From Typha latifolia (Eukaryota; Streptophyta; Magnoliopsida; Poales; Typhaceae), in assembly GCA_019914945.1 (NCBI GenBank), contig CM034103.1:9486001-9550000 (forward strand): DNA of 64,000 nucleotides, given 5' to 3'. Position 1 is the stretch's first letter, and each line of letters begins with the position of its first letter. The notes beneath the pieces were generated by a model. That model searched no databases and was not told the DNA's origin. It saw only the letters and a list, made by a program, of their open reading frames with translations. Shown here one piece after another: positions 1-11,355 of the stretch. Made by a program: the position numbers and the translations under genes.

Positions 1-1199
1 ATGCATAATTAAGTAATTTCTTGGACATATACTTGTTGCATTCAATTAAAGAAGATCTTGGCATGTATGTTTAGAAATATATAAGAAACAACTAGAGGTA
101 TGTAATTAATTTAATTAGCTCAATGGGCACTGGGTATCTGAACTGGAACTAACTGAAAACAGACGTGGTATTTTCAAGAATTTCTTGTCAAAATGAGCAT
201 AGAATTAGGACAAGAGGAGCCATACTGAAAGAAGAATAAAAATCTTATCTTGAAGGGAGAGAGAGAGGGAGAGGAATATGTCCTAGAAATACTAAGTATT
301 TCAGTTTCAAAATAAGTTTCTTACGGAAAAGTATTACACAATGGATGGAGACCCAGGGACCCCACAAACAGTAGAGCTGGACAGGGGCTTATTGTGCCCG
401 TAATTTTGTAATTCAGTTGAACGTCTCACCAGTTTAACGTAGAAGTAAACTTAGTGAAATGATTAATGGACATTTGCTGGTGTTAATTAGTAATCAAACA
501 GGATTAGTTCTTCAGCTGTATGGAAATCTTTGCTAAATTCTCTTTACTAAAGAAATAGAGAGCCACCTAAGAGAGACGCAGAATTTTAGATATTTCTGGT
601 TCGTAGTGAAGGATGCATTCAGGTTTTCACGTGTGGGATAAATTATATCAATGTAACGGTTGTTATATTAACTTCTCGCAAGATTGATAGATCGACGAGC
701 TATCTTTATCTTAGAGATTAATTCCCACTACCTTTGTGAAAAACACAAAGATACACGTATGTATTTAAACCCTAGGCAATGATATCACTTATTTGCTTAA
801 GTAAAAGCGGAAGAAATATTAAAAAATAAAAGCAAAGATGAACGCCAAGATTTTAACGTGGAAAAACTCAAACAGGAAAAAAAACCATGAATCCAAACTC
901 GGATCAAAACTAATCACTAGAATAGTAGCAGTTATAAGACTGACTCACAAAACAACCCATCGAATCCCACAACTTTGTTCTTCTCAGTCTTGTTTGCTAG
1001 AACCCACGATTCACCGCTTCTCGTGATTGATATCCAACCTCAGTGGCCCTTGAGATTGATCATTTATCTAGATAGCCCTTAAGACGAAAATATAATGCGT
1101 TGTAGAAGAGACGAACCTTGTTGGTAGAAGAAACAATGTAGCCTCAAGAATTCTCTTTTAATTGTCTTCACCAACCACCCTAGAGTTAAAGCATCACAA
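1..1199. other. Intergenic, no gene recognised
   Basis: AT-rich DNA with no credible coding exon. The short open frame at 838-1026 has no family resemblance. The right side leads into the LTR remnant that starts near 1200. Confidence 0.5.
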
Positions 1200-1640
1200 T
1201 GCTTATATATGTACCCAAGATAGAATCAAATCCAAGTCATATTTGAACTCACGAAAGTCCAAAATTTGCATCTTACGTAAGTGCATTCGAACGTGGCCCG
1301 AGTGCGTTCGAATAGCTTGACTTGTTGACCTAAGTGTGCTCGAACGCGATGACTTGATTTTCACTAATTTAGTTCGAACGCGCAAAAACACTCCTCTGTA
1401 TGTGTGAACATGCTGTGAACGTATGTAGAGTGCGTTCGAACGGCCCTTGACTGCGTTCGAACGGTAGAAAAATGTTCTCTATATGTGCGAACTCTTGCAC
1501 ACACGTTCAAATGACCCAAATGCGTTTTTTGTATGTGTGAACACTTGTGCTCGTGTTCGAATAGCCTGAATGCGTTATCTATATGTGCAAACGCATGTGC
1601 TCGCGTTCGAACGACCTAAACGCGGTGCGAACGCAAAAAT
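1200..1640 (-). mobile_element. LTR promoter remnant with GTTCGAAC palindrome cluster
   Basis: About eight versions of the palindrome GCGTTCGAACGC lie between 1285 and 1610, mixed with decayed forms. They are joined by spacer phrases such as 'ttctctatatgtgcgaac', also seen in the LTRs of elements A and B in this window. On the minus strand the cluster is followed by a TATA-like run at about 1203-1212, the same order as in A, B and C. No LTR ends, primer site or coding domain were found, so I infer a truncated LTR of the same group in minus orientation. Confidence 0.5.
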
Positions 1641-2399
1641 CTTTCTCCTTTGATTTTGCAATTCTTCAATCCAAATACTTTCAAGACTTGTATAAATGTT
1701 CATGTACATGTATAAAAACACTTAGCATATTTTGTACACAATTGCCAACGCTAAAAACCTAATACTTTGGAAGCTAACGGTATTCTATTATTGTCTATCA
1801 AAGGAGAAAAGACTAAAATCATTTTTTCACCTCTAATGGTCTTCTATAATGGTCTTATTGCAGGTTCTTTAAGATAGAAGCGTATAAGATTGGAGTCCGA
1901 TGGAGATTCTTTGCAAAACTGTCTTGACCACCAGATCTTCTTACCCCTTAACTTTAAAGGTTTGTTCTTCTCAAAAAAATAAAAAATAAAAATAAATTAA
2001 AAATTGAATTAAAATGGAGGTTTGATTTCATCTCAACACATCAGGCAACTAAAGATTCCCTCAAAAGTCAAGGTCTTTCTTTGATTGGTGATCTCTCCTA
2101 AACATAATATAAAAGATATTATGAGCAGGAAAGGCTTGGACACAGTCCCGCTATATATTAGCTCTTTGTAAAGGAAAACAAGTATCTATCGACCATAAAC
2201 TTCCATCATTTGCCTACTATTGAGTTGTATCAGATATTATTAAGACTCTGCCAGTCTCAAATCTATTAGGAAATGTTCAAGACTTTTGGTTAAAGAAAAT
2301 TGGCATCAGCAAAGATCTCAGAGAAGGATGGTCTGTGATTCTTTGTTTTAGTGGATGCTTTGGAAGTAAAGGAGACAGGAGAACCTTCTTAAATAAGGC
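1641..2399. other. Intergenic, no gene recognised
   Basis: AT-rich sequence with an A-rich run near 1971-2010. I see no coding or RNA gene signal. It may include the decayed 3' end of the minus-strand LINE to its right. Confidence 0.4.
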
Positions 2400-2639
2400 T
2401 CTCACTCCAACTGGTTTTATTCACAAAGCAAAATTGACTATAGGTTTTGGGAATTATTTTTTTTATCCTTTCCTTTCTTTCCACATACACACGCTTTAAT
2501 CGAATGAGATTTCCCTTATTTCTCAACAAAAAAAATGCAAAGGAAAGGGAAGAATGGTCAAACAGGACTAGTTGGCAACATATCAACGGTTGATAGCTTA
2601 GACTAAGCCGCCAAAGGCCTTGGGTTTGGTAAGACACTG

Positions 2640-5600
2640 CCTACCCAATCGATGAAGCCCACACTTGGCCTGCCCACTTCGACTAGAAGAAGAGCCTGTC
2701 CAACTTAGCCATTCTATCAACCACGGGTGGCGAGGTCCAAGTAGAGGGAAAAGAGATGCACTAGGATCGAGTTTATCACATAATTAATAGAAATAAGCCT
2801 ACCCGCCTGAGTTAGATTAGCCCTTGTCTAGTCGGCCAGCTTAGTCTCAATGTGGGTAAAGAGCGCCTCATGCTCTCTAATAAGTAGCCAATTAAAATCT
2901 ATGTTGGCCCCGAGATATTACACAGACCCACTATCCATGTTAAGAATATTTAGGAGGTTGTGGGCCAATTTCGGACTTAGGGTAGTAAGTAGGTACACCT
3001 TCTATTTGGAGAAATTAATATTCATCTGCATAGAGGAGGTGGCTAAAACAAAACGAATAAGCAACGCAAAAAGGAGTAATAAAGCCCATTGAAACTGCTT
3101 CATTTAAAAGGTGAGTCAAATTTGAGCTACATAATAAGCAAATCGAAGGACATGGGACCCCCCTATCTAATACCCTTAAAACCAAAAAAATCAATGTGAA
3201 GGATAAACATTCATAGTAGTAGCATATGAAAAACAGAGGAGATAAGAGCATACAAGTTCATAAATTTATAAGGAAAATTCATACAACACAAAACTTGAAT
3301 AATAGCTTGTTACAAATTAGATTTGGACTGATCCGAATATGAGAAAATTATGAAAATTTAGATGGTAGTAGCCTCAAAAGTTAGGATTTTAATAATTTTA
3401 ATTTCACGTAAATTAGATGTCAAGATGAAAAGATATTAATAAAATAGTAAAACAATATCAAAATAGGATAGATTGGTAAAAATTTAATATTGCGGCGGTA
3501 GTCGGGGGGGAGGAAGGAAGGTGGATGGTAGGGTTTGAAAGATTTTAAGGTTCTATAACTATAATCTATTCCTAGAAATATAAAAATGATATAACGACTA
3601 CGATAAAATGATAAATATGATAATAAAAAATAACTAAACTCAACTAATTCTCAATACTTGGATGTTTGGATAAATAAACAAAGAAGCTAAGCCCCTCTAT
3701 ATATAGAGGTCGGGTACAATGAGTCTTACTCGGACTTAGTCATAAGGCTTATACAACTCGAACTAGGACTTGCCTTAGAGACTTACATAACTTAATTGAA
3801 CTTGCCTTAGTGGCTTACGTGATTTAATTGTTAGTGGCTTATATATCATAACTAAACTTGCCTTAAGGGTTTGCATAAGAGATAAATGAATCAATTAAAA
3901 GATAAATAGACTTGATCCATTGAGCCCAATATCCTTATGATACAATCTGACCTGAACCGGTTCACATCATAGCTTACCAAGAAGCTTAGTCATAAGTTTT
4001 TCCAAGATCAATTTTTATTGAGAGATAGTCATTACAACATTCTCTTTTATAAAACTATGAATGATCTCCTAAGCAATAAAGATATCATGGATGTGCCTCC
4101 GTGCCATGAAGGCAAACTGTTTAGACTCAATTAGACTAGGCAACATAGGTTTGAGCCTATTAGCCAAGACATGGCAAACCGCATTATAGAGAGAGATTAG
4201 CCTAAAGTCCACAACCTTTATCGGGTTAGGAATTTTGGTATAGAATAGGAAAGTTCAGCTCCAACTAGGCACAATAAAACAAAAAGTTTTGAAATTAGTT
4301 TAAAATAGACACAATGTCAATGTCTAAGATATCCCAAATTTTTTTTATAGAAAAAATCAATTTAAATCAAGACGGGGGGCTTTATGCGTCGACATGAATT
4401 ACCCAAACGATCTCATAGTTAAAGACTTTATTAGGTCATCATAGCAAGAATCGCTGACAATAGGGAGGGTTGGCCACACAATGGTGCTCCCTGACTCCTC
4501 CTCCCTTTTCCTCCACAGGTTAGAAAAAAAATCAATGAAAGTAGCGAAAATCTAATTAGGACAAGAAATCAAATATTATCATTTCAAGACAAAGATTTTA
4601 TGAAATTCTTTTAATTATGAATTTTAGCTACTAGTTGAAAGAATTTAGTATTAATGTCTCCCTCTTTGATCCAACTAACTCTAGCATTACTCTGCCATTT
4701 AAGAGTTATTTACTTGAGAAGGGCTATACATCGACGGTTCAAGCTTGCAAGGGACCAGCTCTATGCCACCTCGAGGGAGCTATATGTCTCCTTAACCTCA
4801 ATCAGCCAAAACTATGTCTATTCTAGTGGGTAAGCAAACGAGTAATACAAGATAGAGTAGACTGAAAACAATCCTGAGGTGAGGAATGACGGTTGCTATT
4901 TTGGTTGGTCTAGGCACTGTCAACCAACTCCCTCACCTTAGGATACTCATACCAACACTCAAAATAAAAAGGACTAAGTTTATGCTTGTCAGAAGATCCT
5001 AAGGTAATGAGCCGAGGAGCATGATCAGAAGCTATTCTAGCAAGATGCACCACAAAAATAATGAGAAAAACTGTTCAACGTAGCAACATTTAAGAACACT
5101 CTATCAAACCACACTAGGAGTCTCCCCTCCCATGGTGATTATTTCACCAGGTGAAGGGAGAACCCGAAAAGCCAGCATTGATTAAGTAGTAGAAGAGATG
5201 AAATTCCTAAATGTTGAGATCAATGTAGTCAAAGAAAAGGAGAGTCCCCCTAACTTGTCCTCCGCGGCAAGAATATAGTTAAAGTCTCCCATAACAATCT
5301 AAGAAATATTATTTAGATAAACAAAACTAAGCCCATATAACATCCAATTTCCTTCCAAAGCCATAATACTAGCGTAAATAGCAAAGAGAAGAAAAGGTGA
5401 GGTATCGTGAGGAGTCGCCACAGCATGGGGACTTTGGTAAGGAAGACCAGACTAGAGTGATATCTATCACCCTTATTCTACCGCACTTGAGCCTTGCACA
5501 ATATCCCCACACCATTTTGGAATGAGTTTAGGAAGAAATTTTCTTAATTTATGATAGGTTAGATGCATTTCTAGTAGGATAAAATATCAGAATAATGCAT

Positions 5601-5720
5601 ATTAATTAAGTTTAAGAATGATGACTGCCCTCTCTTTCTTAGTGAGGTCGTGAATATTCCACAGGTTGATTTGCATCAAGCATTAATGGGCTTAGACGAG
5701 CTTACTTCTAGGGAGTCTTA
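2640..5720 (-). pseudogene. LINE (L1-type) ORF2 remnant: endonuclease and reverse transcriptase
   Basis: Translation of the minus strand recovers pieces of a plant L1-type non-LTR retrotransposon ORF2. The endonuclease motif MGDFNYILAAEDKLGG lies near 5255-5300. The RT block DFRLISLYNAV, followed by VLANRLKPMLPSLIESKQFAF and RRHIHDIFIA, lies near 4050-4230. The region before the catalytic site, with NLTHLLNEAVSMGFITPF and then LLYADEY (family consensus LLYADD), lies near 3018-3165. Downstream, YLGANIDF and REHEALFTHIETKLADW follow near 2840-2910. In-frame stops and frameshifts occur throughout, and the second catalytic Asp of YADD reads Glu, so it is dead. Order and orientation fit one element copied from right to left with its ORF1 at 6270-6680. 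Confidence 0.8.
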
Positions 5721-6269
5721 GCTCCCTCCACTTCTTCCTTCATAGAGGTCTTGCTCGACCTTTAGGTCTTAGAAAAGTAATATTTTTTTACTAATAAGAT
5801 GGGGGTGAGTTTTGCTATCTATAGGATGCGATCGAGATCACAAGACAAGTTTCGAGTCTAGTGTTCTAGCTAAACTTTCACACCCTCCTCTATGGCCTAC
5901 ATCTGAGTGTACTCGAGAATGATAACCACCTAACTAATGAATCAATTGTAATACACAAAAAAAGGGTTAAGGGATAGAAGAGATGTTAGTCGGGCTTGAC
6001 ATATAGGCTCACTATCTAGTGTCTCTACTTGTGAGTTACTCGGTAATGATTCCAAGGTGTCACTAGTTAGAAACGCTGGCTCTTAAGGGGTGGCAGAGCT
6101 AGGGCAACATCATTTTCAAGCCTGAACTCACATCTAGGGGCTAATACTCTCATCACCTAGGAGAACATTGTCCAATGTGATTGAGGAGGATGGCATTGTC
6201 GGAGGAGGTCCTCCCATGGTAGATGGGGCCTGGGCTTGAGGATATAGCAATGTCGCATTCTTAGCCTCA

Positions 6270-6680
6270 ATGAGCTTTGGCCAAAGGGCTAGCCGATAGC
6301 TGATCCAATCATACTTATAAAAATTGTAGGGATGTTTTTATAAGTGACTAGTTGAGAAAAGGATTTGCCCAACGGACTAACATCTATGTCGTAATTCAAA
6401 GGAAGAGAAAAAACAATTTCGATGCAAATCCTAGCATACCTACCTCTCACCCTAGCCTAGGTGTATTGGTCAACTTTCACAAGGCGATCAAAATTCGTGG
6501 CAACCTCCATGTGGATATCAATCGACTAGTAGTCAAAAAAGGCAACGCAATAAACTGCACCTACAGCAAGGCGATTCTGATATCTTCCAATAGAGGAAGG
6601 ATATCGAGCTTCCATAGCACTAGGTTGAGGACCAGGCTATGGAAACTCCAAGGTCCCCTAGTTTGTAGAAGCATATCCTC
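6270..6680 (-). pseudogene. LINE ORF1 (DUF4283-like RNA-binding protein) remnant
   Basis: The minus strand gives FDRLVKVDQYT, then ARVRGRYARICIEIVFSLPL, then SFSQLVTYKNIPTI. This matches the pattern of plant LINE ORF1 proteins (DUF4283 and the segment before the zinc knuckle): a 'G-x-x-L-K-V-D' strand, 'RFARVCVEIDL-KPL' and 'V-YE-IP-FC'. At least two in-frame stops are visible and the zinc-knuckle cysteines are not recognisable. It lies directly 5' (minus sense) of the ORF2 remnant, as expected for one LINE. The + strand open frame at 6352-6684 overlaps it and is a shadow. Confidence 0.6.
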
Positions 6681-6959
6681 CTAATCAAAGAATTTGAATG
6701 TAAAAAAGCTCAACACCATATCTATCACCTATAAAACACTGATAGGAGTCTATCTCTATTTAGTTTCTTGTATGAGATAGATAAAAAGAGGAAGGGCGAT
6801 GAAGAAGCTTCCCTATTAGGCTGTAGCACCATTCCACTCTATTGGCTTGTCGCCATCTCTGAGTCGGGCATAAGAGTTTTTCACCAAACTAGAACTTATA
6901 TTTAGGATAAGATATATTCAATCATAAAAAAAATACATAGGTAAGAGAAATCAAGGTTT

Positions 6960-7420
6960 ATACTTATTTGTCATCCCTGTGGTGTTCTTGGGCATATTAG
7001 AGCAAACTATTATATATTAAAGAATGCTAAAAGTGTTAGGAATTTTGGTGTGAAAACTAGATAGATATTATTTAGAAAAGATATTATAGTACCCTTTCAA
7101 GGTGATACCATTAAGTGATCCATGTAAAAAATTCTCTTGAATTGCATATTGATTTGCTTAAATTGGTTGTCATAAGTACATGTTAGACTAGATGGTACTC
7201 TATACGATGGAGTATTAGTAGAACAACTCAAAGTTTGTTTTGAGGACGCTGATCACTTCCCTTTACTTATTTACAAATTGAAAAAGATGTTCTACCAAGA
7301 ATTAGCTCTGGGAGATTGTATTGAATTACTTGATTGCTTTCTTGATAGTGTCTGGGTGCTCTTGAGGGGGGAGTTGAGAAGATGGTTTTAGTTTTCTGAT
7401 TAATATGATTTTTTCTATTT
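6960..7420 (+). pseudogene. Ty1/copia fragment: gag zinc knuckle and RT
   Basis: Two degraded copia pieces lie in the + orientation. At about 6970-7030 the frame reads CHPCGVLGHIRANYYILK, a decayed CCHC knuckle (family form C-x2-C-x4-H-x4-C; the last Cys reads Tyr). At about 7190-7345 an open stretch reads VEQLKVCFEDADHFPLLIYK and then LKKMFYQELAL. This resembles the copia RT block 'VEQPxGFEDPxHPxHVYKLKKALYGLKQAPRAWY'. The pieces are too close together to be an intact pol, so the middle is deleted. No LTRs were found. Confidence 0.55.
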
Positions 7421-9309
7421 ATTTGTGTTTTTATTTGAACCTAGTCATGTAGCTGTGGACTTAGCTTCGTATTGGCATCATACTTTGATTTGTGATAGTG
7501 AACAAGGCTTATATTGCTTGTTTGGCAAGGTGTTCTTACACACACTATATTAATGATTATGCATGAAAAGAGCTACCTCTTAGGAAGAGTGAAAGTCACT
7601 ATTGATTAAAAAAATGATGTGTGTTAGGTAAGATAGATTGCAAGTTATTTAAATCTCTCTTACCTTGGTTGTATTCAAGCACGTGTTTAGATCCAAATAC
7701 ATGTTAGGGATGAGTTTCTTTGGAGAATTCATATTATATTCTTTAGAAATTTTTGTCTAAATGACTTGTCAATCGTCAATATTTCATTTGTTTATTGACA
7801 GGAATAATTGTAATTAGCTTTTAATATGATGGTGAAGGTTTATTAGCATGCTTCATTTTGGAATTGTTCTCTTATTATTCTTTTATATGCTTCAGTATCC
7901 GTTTGAAATTTGTAACAAAAATGGGGCTGTGGGACCAATGATGATATTTCTTTATGTTTAGGTTGCCAACTTTGTTCGTATGAAAATTTATAATAATAAA
8001 CTCACAAACACCACTAAGTATTTAATATGTAGAATCTAGAAATTATATATATTCAAAGCATTATTCATGGAAGAGTGTTAGGTATGAAGAAGTCAAATAT
8101 TAAAGTGAAAACAAGCAGAAATTTAAATTAGCATTTTGCTACAAAGTCAGGTGAACAATGCTACAAAACAAGCTACAGTACCCTCGTTCAAATAAGGTAA
8201 GTGGTATCGGACGACTGGAACGGAATACTTGAAGTACTCTAAAGTGGCATCTAGGTGACACTCACACAAGGTCTAGACATGTAGAACAGAAAATAAATTT
8301 CTAAATTCTATTCAAACTTAGAGATTCCTTTGTCTACCCTCCTAATACGAAGTAAAGACATACTTGACGTCTATATAAATGATTCAATGGCTTAGAAAAG
8401 TGATCAAACTCAAATGAGCTTCGTCTAAACTCAAAATCTAACTCAAACTCAAACTCAAAATAAATAGTTTATCCAATTGGGCTTAAATTTCTCGATTAAG
8501 TATCCAACCCTAGCAATCAAAGTTTATGGTGTATAACTCCTAATTCAACTAGGATTGTTTGGATCCTATGTCATATTCAGAATAGAGTGTCAAACTAAAT
8601 AGTTTGTCGAACCATGCATGTAAATCTTAGTATTTTCTTTTCTTAAGTTATTTTATCTTTTTTGCTACTGCTTGTGCATTTTCTTAGGTACAACAGTATG
8701 TTATGGTACTAATTGACGTAATAGGGAAAGTGACTAATTTAATGCTTTCCTAACGTGAATTTGATAAGGTTGGTCCATTGAATATATCTTTCGGGAGTCG
8801 TGCACACTTGTCACTAATTTTCTGGAACTCTTTTGTTAGTCAATTTTATTGCTTCTTTCATTTTGCAAATCGAATTAGTTTTCAGATATATTATATATAA
8901 AATATATTTTCTCCAAGAAATGAAAAGTTTTTTATTTGCAAATTGACATGCATTGAATCTTAATTACCATGGAATGGGTTACATGTTGCCAGCATCAGAC
9001 ATGATGATCGGATGTATGTTTTTAATAGTTCTAGGGTAAACTGTATAGCATGAGATCTCATGATTAGTGGATGGTGATTTGAGAATGTTATTATTTTTAG
9101 TTAGATATATCTCAGGAGGTTAATACTTTATTCCCTGTTATATGTTGTTAATTTTGTTTTGAGAAATTGATATAGCTTATAGGGCAGATGAGATATGTTA
9201 TCTAAATAGATTACGATATATCTAATCATTATAAATTAGGATGTTCCTGAATGATCATCATCTTAGAATACAGGAATATTTTAATCTTTAATATAACTCT
9301 ATCTAAGAG

Positions 9310-9341
<32 letters not shown>

Positions 9342-10100
9342 TATATGCGCGCGCGCTACACGAGGGGTTTAATTCTACATCGTGCATCATTATCATCATC
9401 CTTGAAGTTTGTACGATAGATGGTTAGTGATGAAGTACGGAATGGTTCATCTTAATAATAATAATAATAAAAAGTCTAAAAGAGCCTCATCAAGTTGTTT
9501 AATTTGTAAAATCTATAAGAATCAGTTTAATGGCACAAAAACTGAGAGCCATTCAATAAATATCTAGCTTTCAAATCACTTATTATGCATAGTTAGTTAC
9601 ATTGTGTTGGCTGTCTGAATCATAGATGGGATAGAAAGATAAAAAAAGCATAACTTATGTGGAAATCCTGAAACATGGAAAAACAATGACATTAACCAAT
9701 CCAATATTACAATTCAGGAGAGGTACAATCACTAATGCAAGGATTCATAATTGTCTGTAAACCAAAGTGAAAATAAGAATATCTCACCAGAATATCTTTC
9801 TTAAATAGTTTTTGAGGTGGAAAGAAAACCTACCAAGGATTGATAGGTTGCCATCGGGTCGGCTCCTCTTTCGAAGCATAGGACGCTATACTAGTCTATT
9901 GTAACTAAAGGTAAGCATACGATGTACCTTAAAGCAATTTTATCGAATGGCAGGCAAACCCCAGAGTTTTGCAATTTAAAGTTACAACCCAAAGGACCAA
10001 AAAGTAGAGGCCATGTCTATATGTGGAAATATTAATGATGCCGTGGTCGTCAATGGCAATCGACAAGCCAAAACATAAACACATGTTCGAAATAGCAAGC
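7421..10100. other. Intergenic, no gene recognised
   Basis: AT-rich sequence without recognisable exons. It contains a (CTCAAA)-type short repeat at about 8408-8460, a (TA)n/(GC)n microsatellite at 9311-9357, and a short ATA/ATAATA run at 9452-9472. Confidence 0.5.
9311..9357. repeat. (TA)n-(GC)n microsatellite
   Basis: Alternating TA dinucleotides interrupted once by TG, passing directly into GCGCGCGC. The whole tract alternates purine and pyrimidine. Confidence 0.9.
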
Positions 10101-10434
10101 CGCTGTCGTGGCGGGCCCCCCCACCCCCCCGGGCAACGTAGCCGTGTAGTCCGAAAATAATAAAAGAGGGAAACGAAAACGATGCACACCCAACAGAATC
10201 AACCAGTAAAAAAAGCTGACCACACCAACTGAAAAACACCCGAATATGCACCCACCCCTCTCCTCTCCTCTCTGTACGTTGTCTCAGCAGTGGGTCCATT
10301 TGCATCGGCGCTCGTGTTTGGTTGTCCAGCGGCGGGGCAGGCCTGGTTAATGAGTGAGAAACTGAGGGGTTGAAAAACGTGACGAGGGTCTCCTCCTCCG
10401 ACGCGGTCCCAACTCCGCCATGACCGCATCATCC

Positions 10435-10444
10435 GCCACGTGTC
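10435..10444. promoter_or_regulatory. G-box/ABRE-like element GCCACGTGTC
   Basis: A perfect CACGTG core within GCCACGTGTC lies about 730 bp upstream of the MADS start codon. CACGTG is the known target of plant bZIP and bHLH factors, and the ACGTGTC context is ABRE-like. Whether it is used here is not known. Confidence 0.5.
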
Positions 10445-11057
10445 GGGATCCGGCCTTACCGTCCGTACGTATCCACACTGTTCGTGATTCCGACGGCCAT
10501 CCCTCCCACGTACGACCCCGGGCCCACCCCGCCTCCTACTAATGTTCTCTCGACACATATGTGTCCGATCCGCTACTCTTCCTGAACACCAAAATCTCCT
10601 CCCAACCACTGATCCCGTCGCACCTTATCCCAAACGGTAAAAGATGGCCCTGTTCTTACCTTTGCAGCCGATCCTATCAGATCCCGCTCTTAGATTCGTG
10701 GGTAGTAGGTTTCGTCTTGGTTTGCGTCGCATCATTCCGAGTTTCTACTCCCTACAGCCCCTACTTTTCTTCCCCTTAGGAAATAAGATGAAAAAGAAAA
10801 AAGAAATGCTATCCTACGGGATACAAATTAGGCAAGAATAGATCCGACACCAAAAATAAGCATTAACAAAGAGCAGATAAAGGAAAATTAGTATAAGGGG
10901 AAAAAAAAAACCTTTCCTTTTCCTTCCTATTTCTTTCCTAAATCAGAATCCCGTGCCCTCATCCTCCACATGCCTTTTGCCATTTGTGGTGCGACCCTTG
11001 GCTCCTGCCATCCTCTTACTCCCTTTTATGCACACACATCGGCATACAAGTCCAAGT

Positions 11058-11066
11058 CTATATATA
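11058..11066 (+). promoter_or_regulatory. TATA box of the SOC1-like gene
   Basis: CTATATATAG lies about 110 bp upstream of the ATG at 11174. This places transcription start near 11090, just before the GA-rich leader. It is the only strong TATA motif close to the start codon. Confidence 0.6.
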
Positions 11067-11099
11067 GATCTCTTTTCTTGGCTTCTTTCCTCATCTAAG

Positions 11100-11158
11100 C
11101 GAAGAGGGAGTGGGAGAGGAAGAGGAAGAGGAAGAGGAAGAGGAAGAGGGAGAGAGAA
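11100..11158 (+). repeat. (GGAAGA)n tract in the 5' UTR
   Basis: A nearly pure purine run built on the hexamer GGAAGA/GAAGAG fills the leader between the likely transcription start and the ATG. GA-rich leaders are common in plant MADS genes. The length is likely to vary between alleles. Confidence 0.85.
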
Positions 11159-11173
11159 GCAAATCAAATTGAG

Positions 11174-11355
11174 ATGGTGAGGGGGAAGACGGAGATGAGG
11201 AGGATAGAGAACGCAACGAGCCGGCAAGTGACGTTCTCGAAGCGGCGCAACGGGCTGCTGAAGAAGGCGTTCGAGCTCTCCGTCCTCTGCGACGCCGAGG
11301 TCGCCCTCATCGTCTTCTCCAGCCGCGGCAGGCTGTACGAGTTCGCCAGCTCCAG
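11174..11355 (+). CDS. SOC1-like: SOC1-like exon 1 (MADS domain)
   Basis: This exon runs from the ATG, in purine-rich context (GAGATGG), to the donor CCAG|GTACCC. It encodes residues 1-60 plus two bases of Ser61. It is GC-rich compared with its surroundings, and all DNA-contact blocks of the MADS domain are present. Reading continues into the intron and stops at 11405, which is not part of the gene. Confidence 0.95.

Larger units (their letters stand above)
10100..11090 (+). promoter_or_regulatory. Promoter region of the SOC1-like gene
   Basis: The DNA upstream of the MADS gene changes from AT-rich to locally GC-rich at 10100-10560, then to a pyrimidine-rich stretch at 10905-10940. It holds a CACGTG G-box (10437-10442) and a TATA box just before the GA-rich leader. 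The open frames on both strands of the GC-rich part show no family resemblance and overlap one another, so I treat it as promoter. The extent is inferred. Confidence 0.5.

Noticed and set aside
9929..10609. Three overlapping minus-strand open frames of 86-136 codons
   Set aside because: They overlap each other in different frames in a GC-rich stretch, show no family motifs, and lie in the likely promoter of the MADS gene.
10943..11227. Open frames on both strands over the SOC1-like leader
   Set aside because: Their proteins are translations of the GA-rich repeat (poly Arg-Gly or Leu-Pro) and overlap the true start codon.
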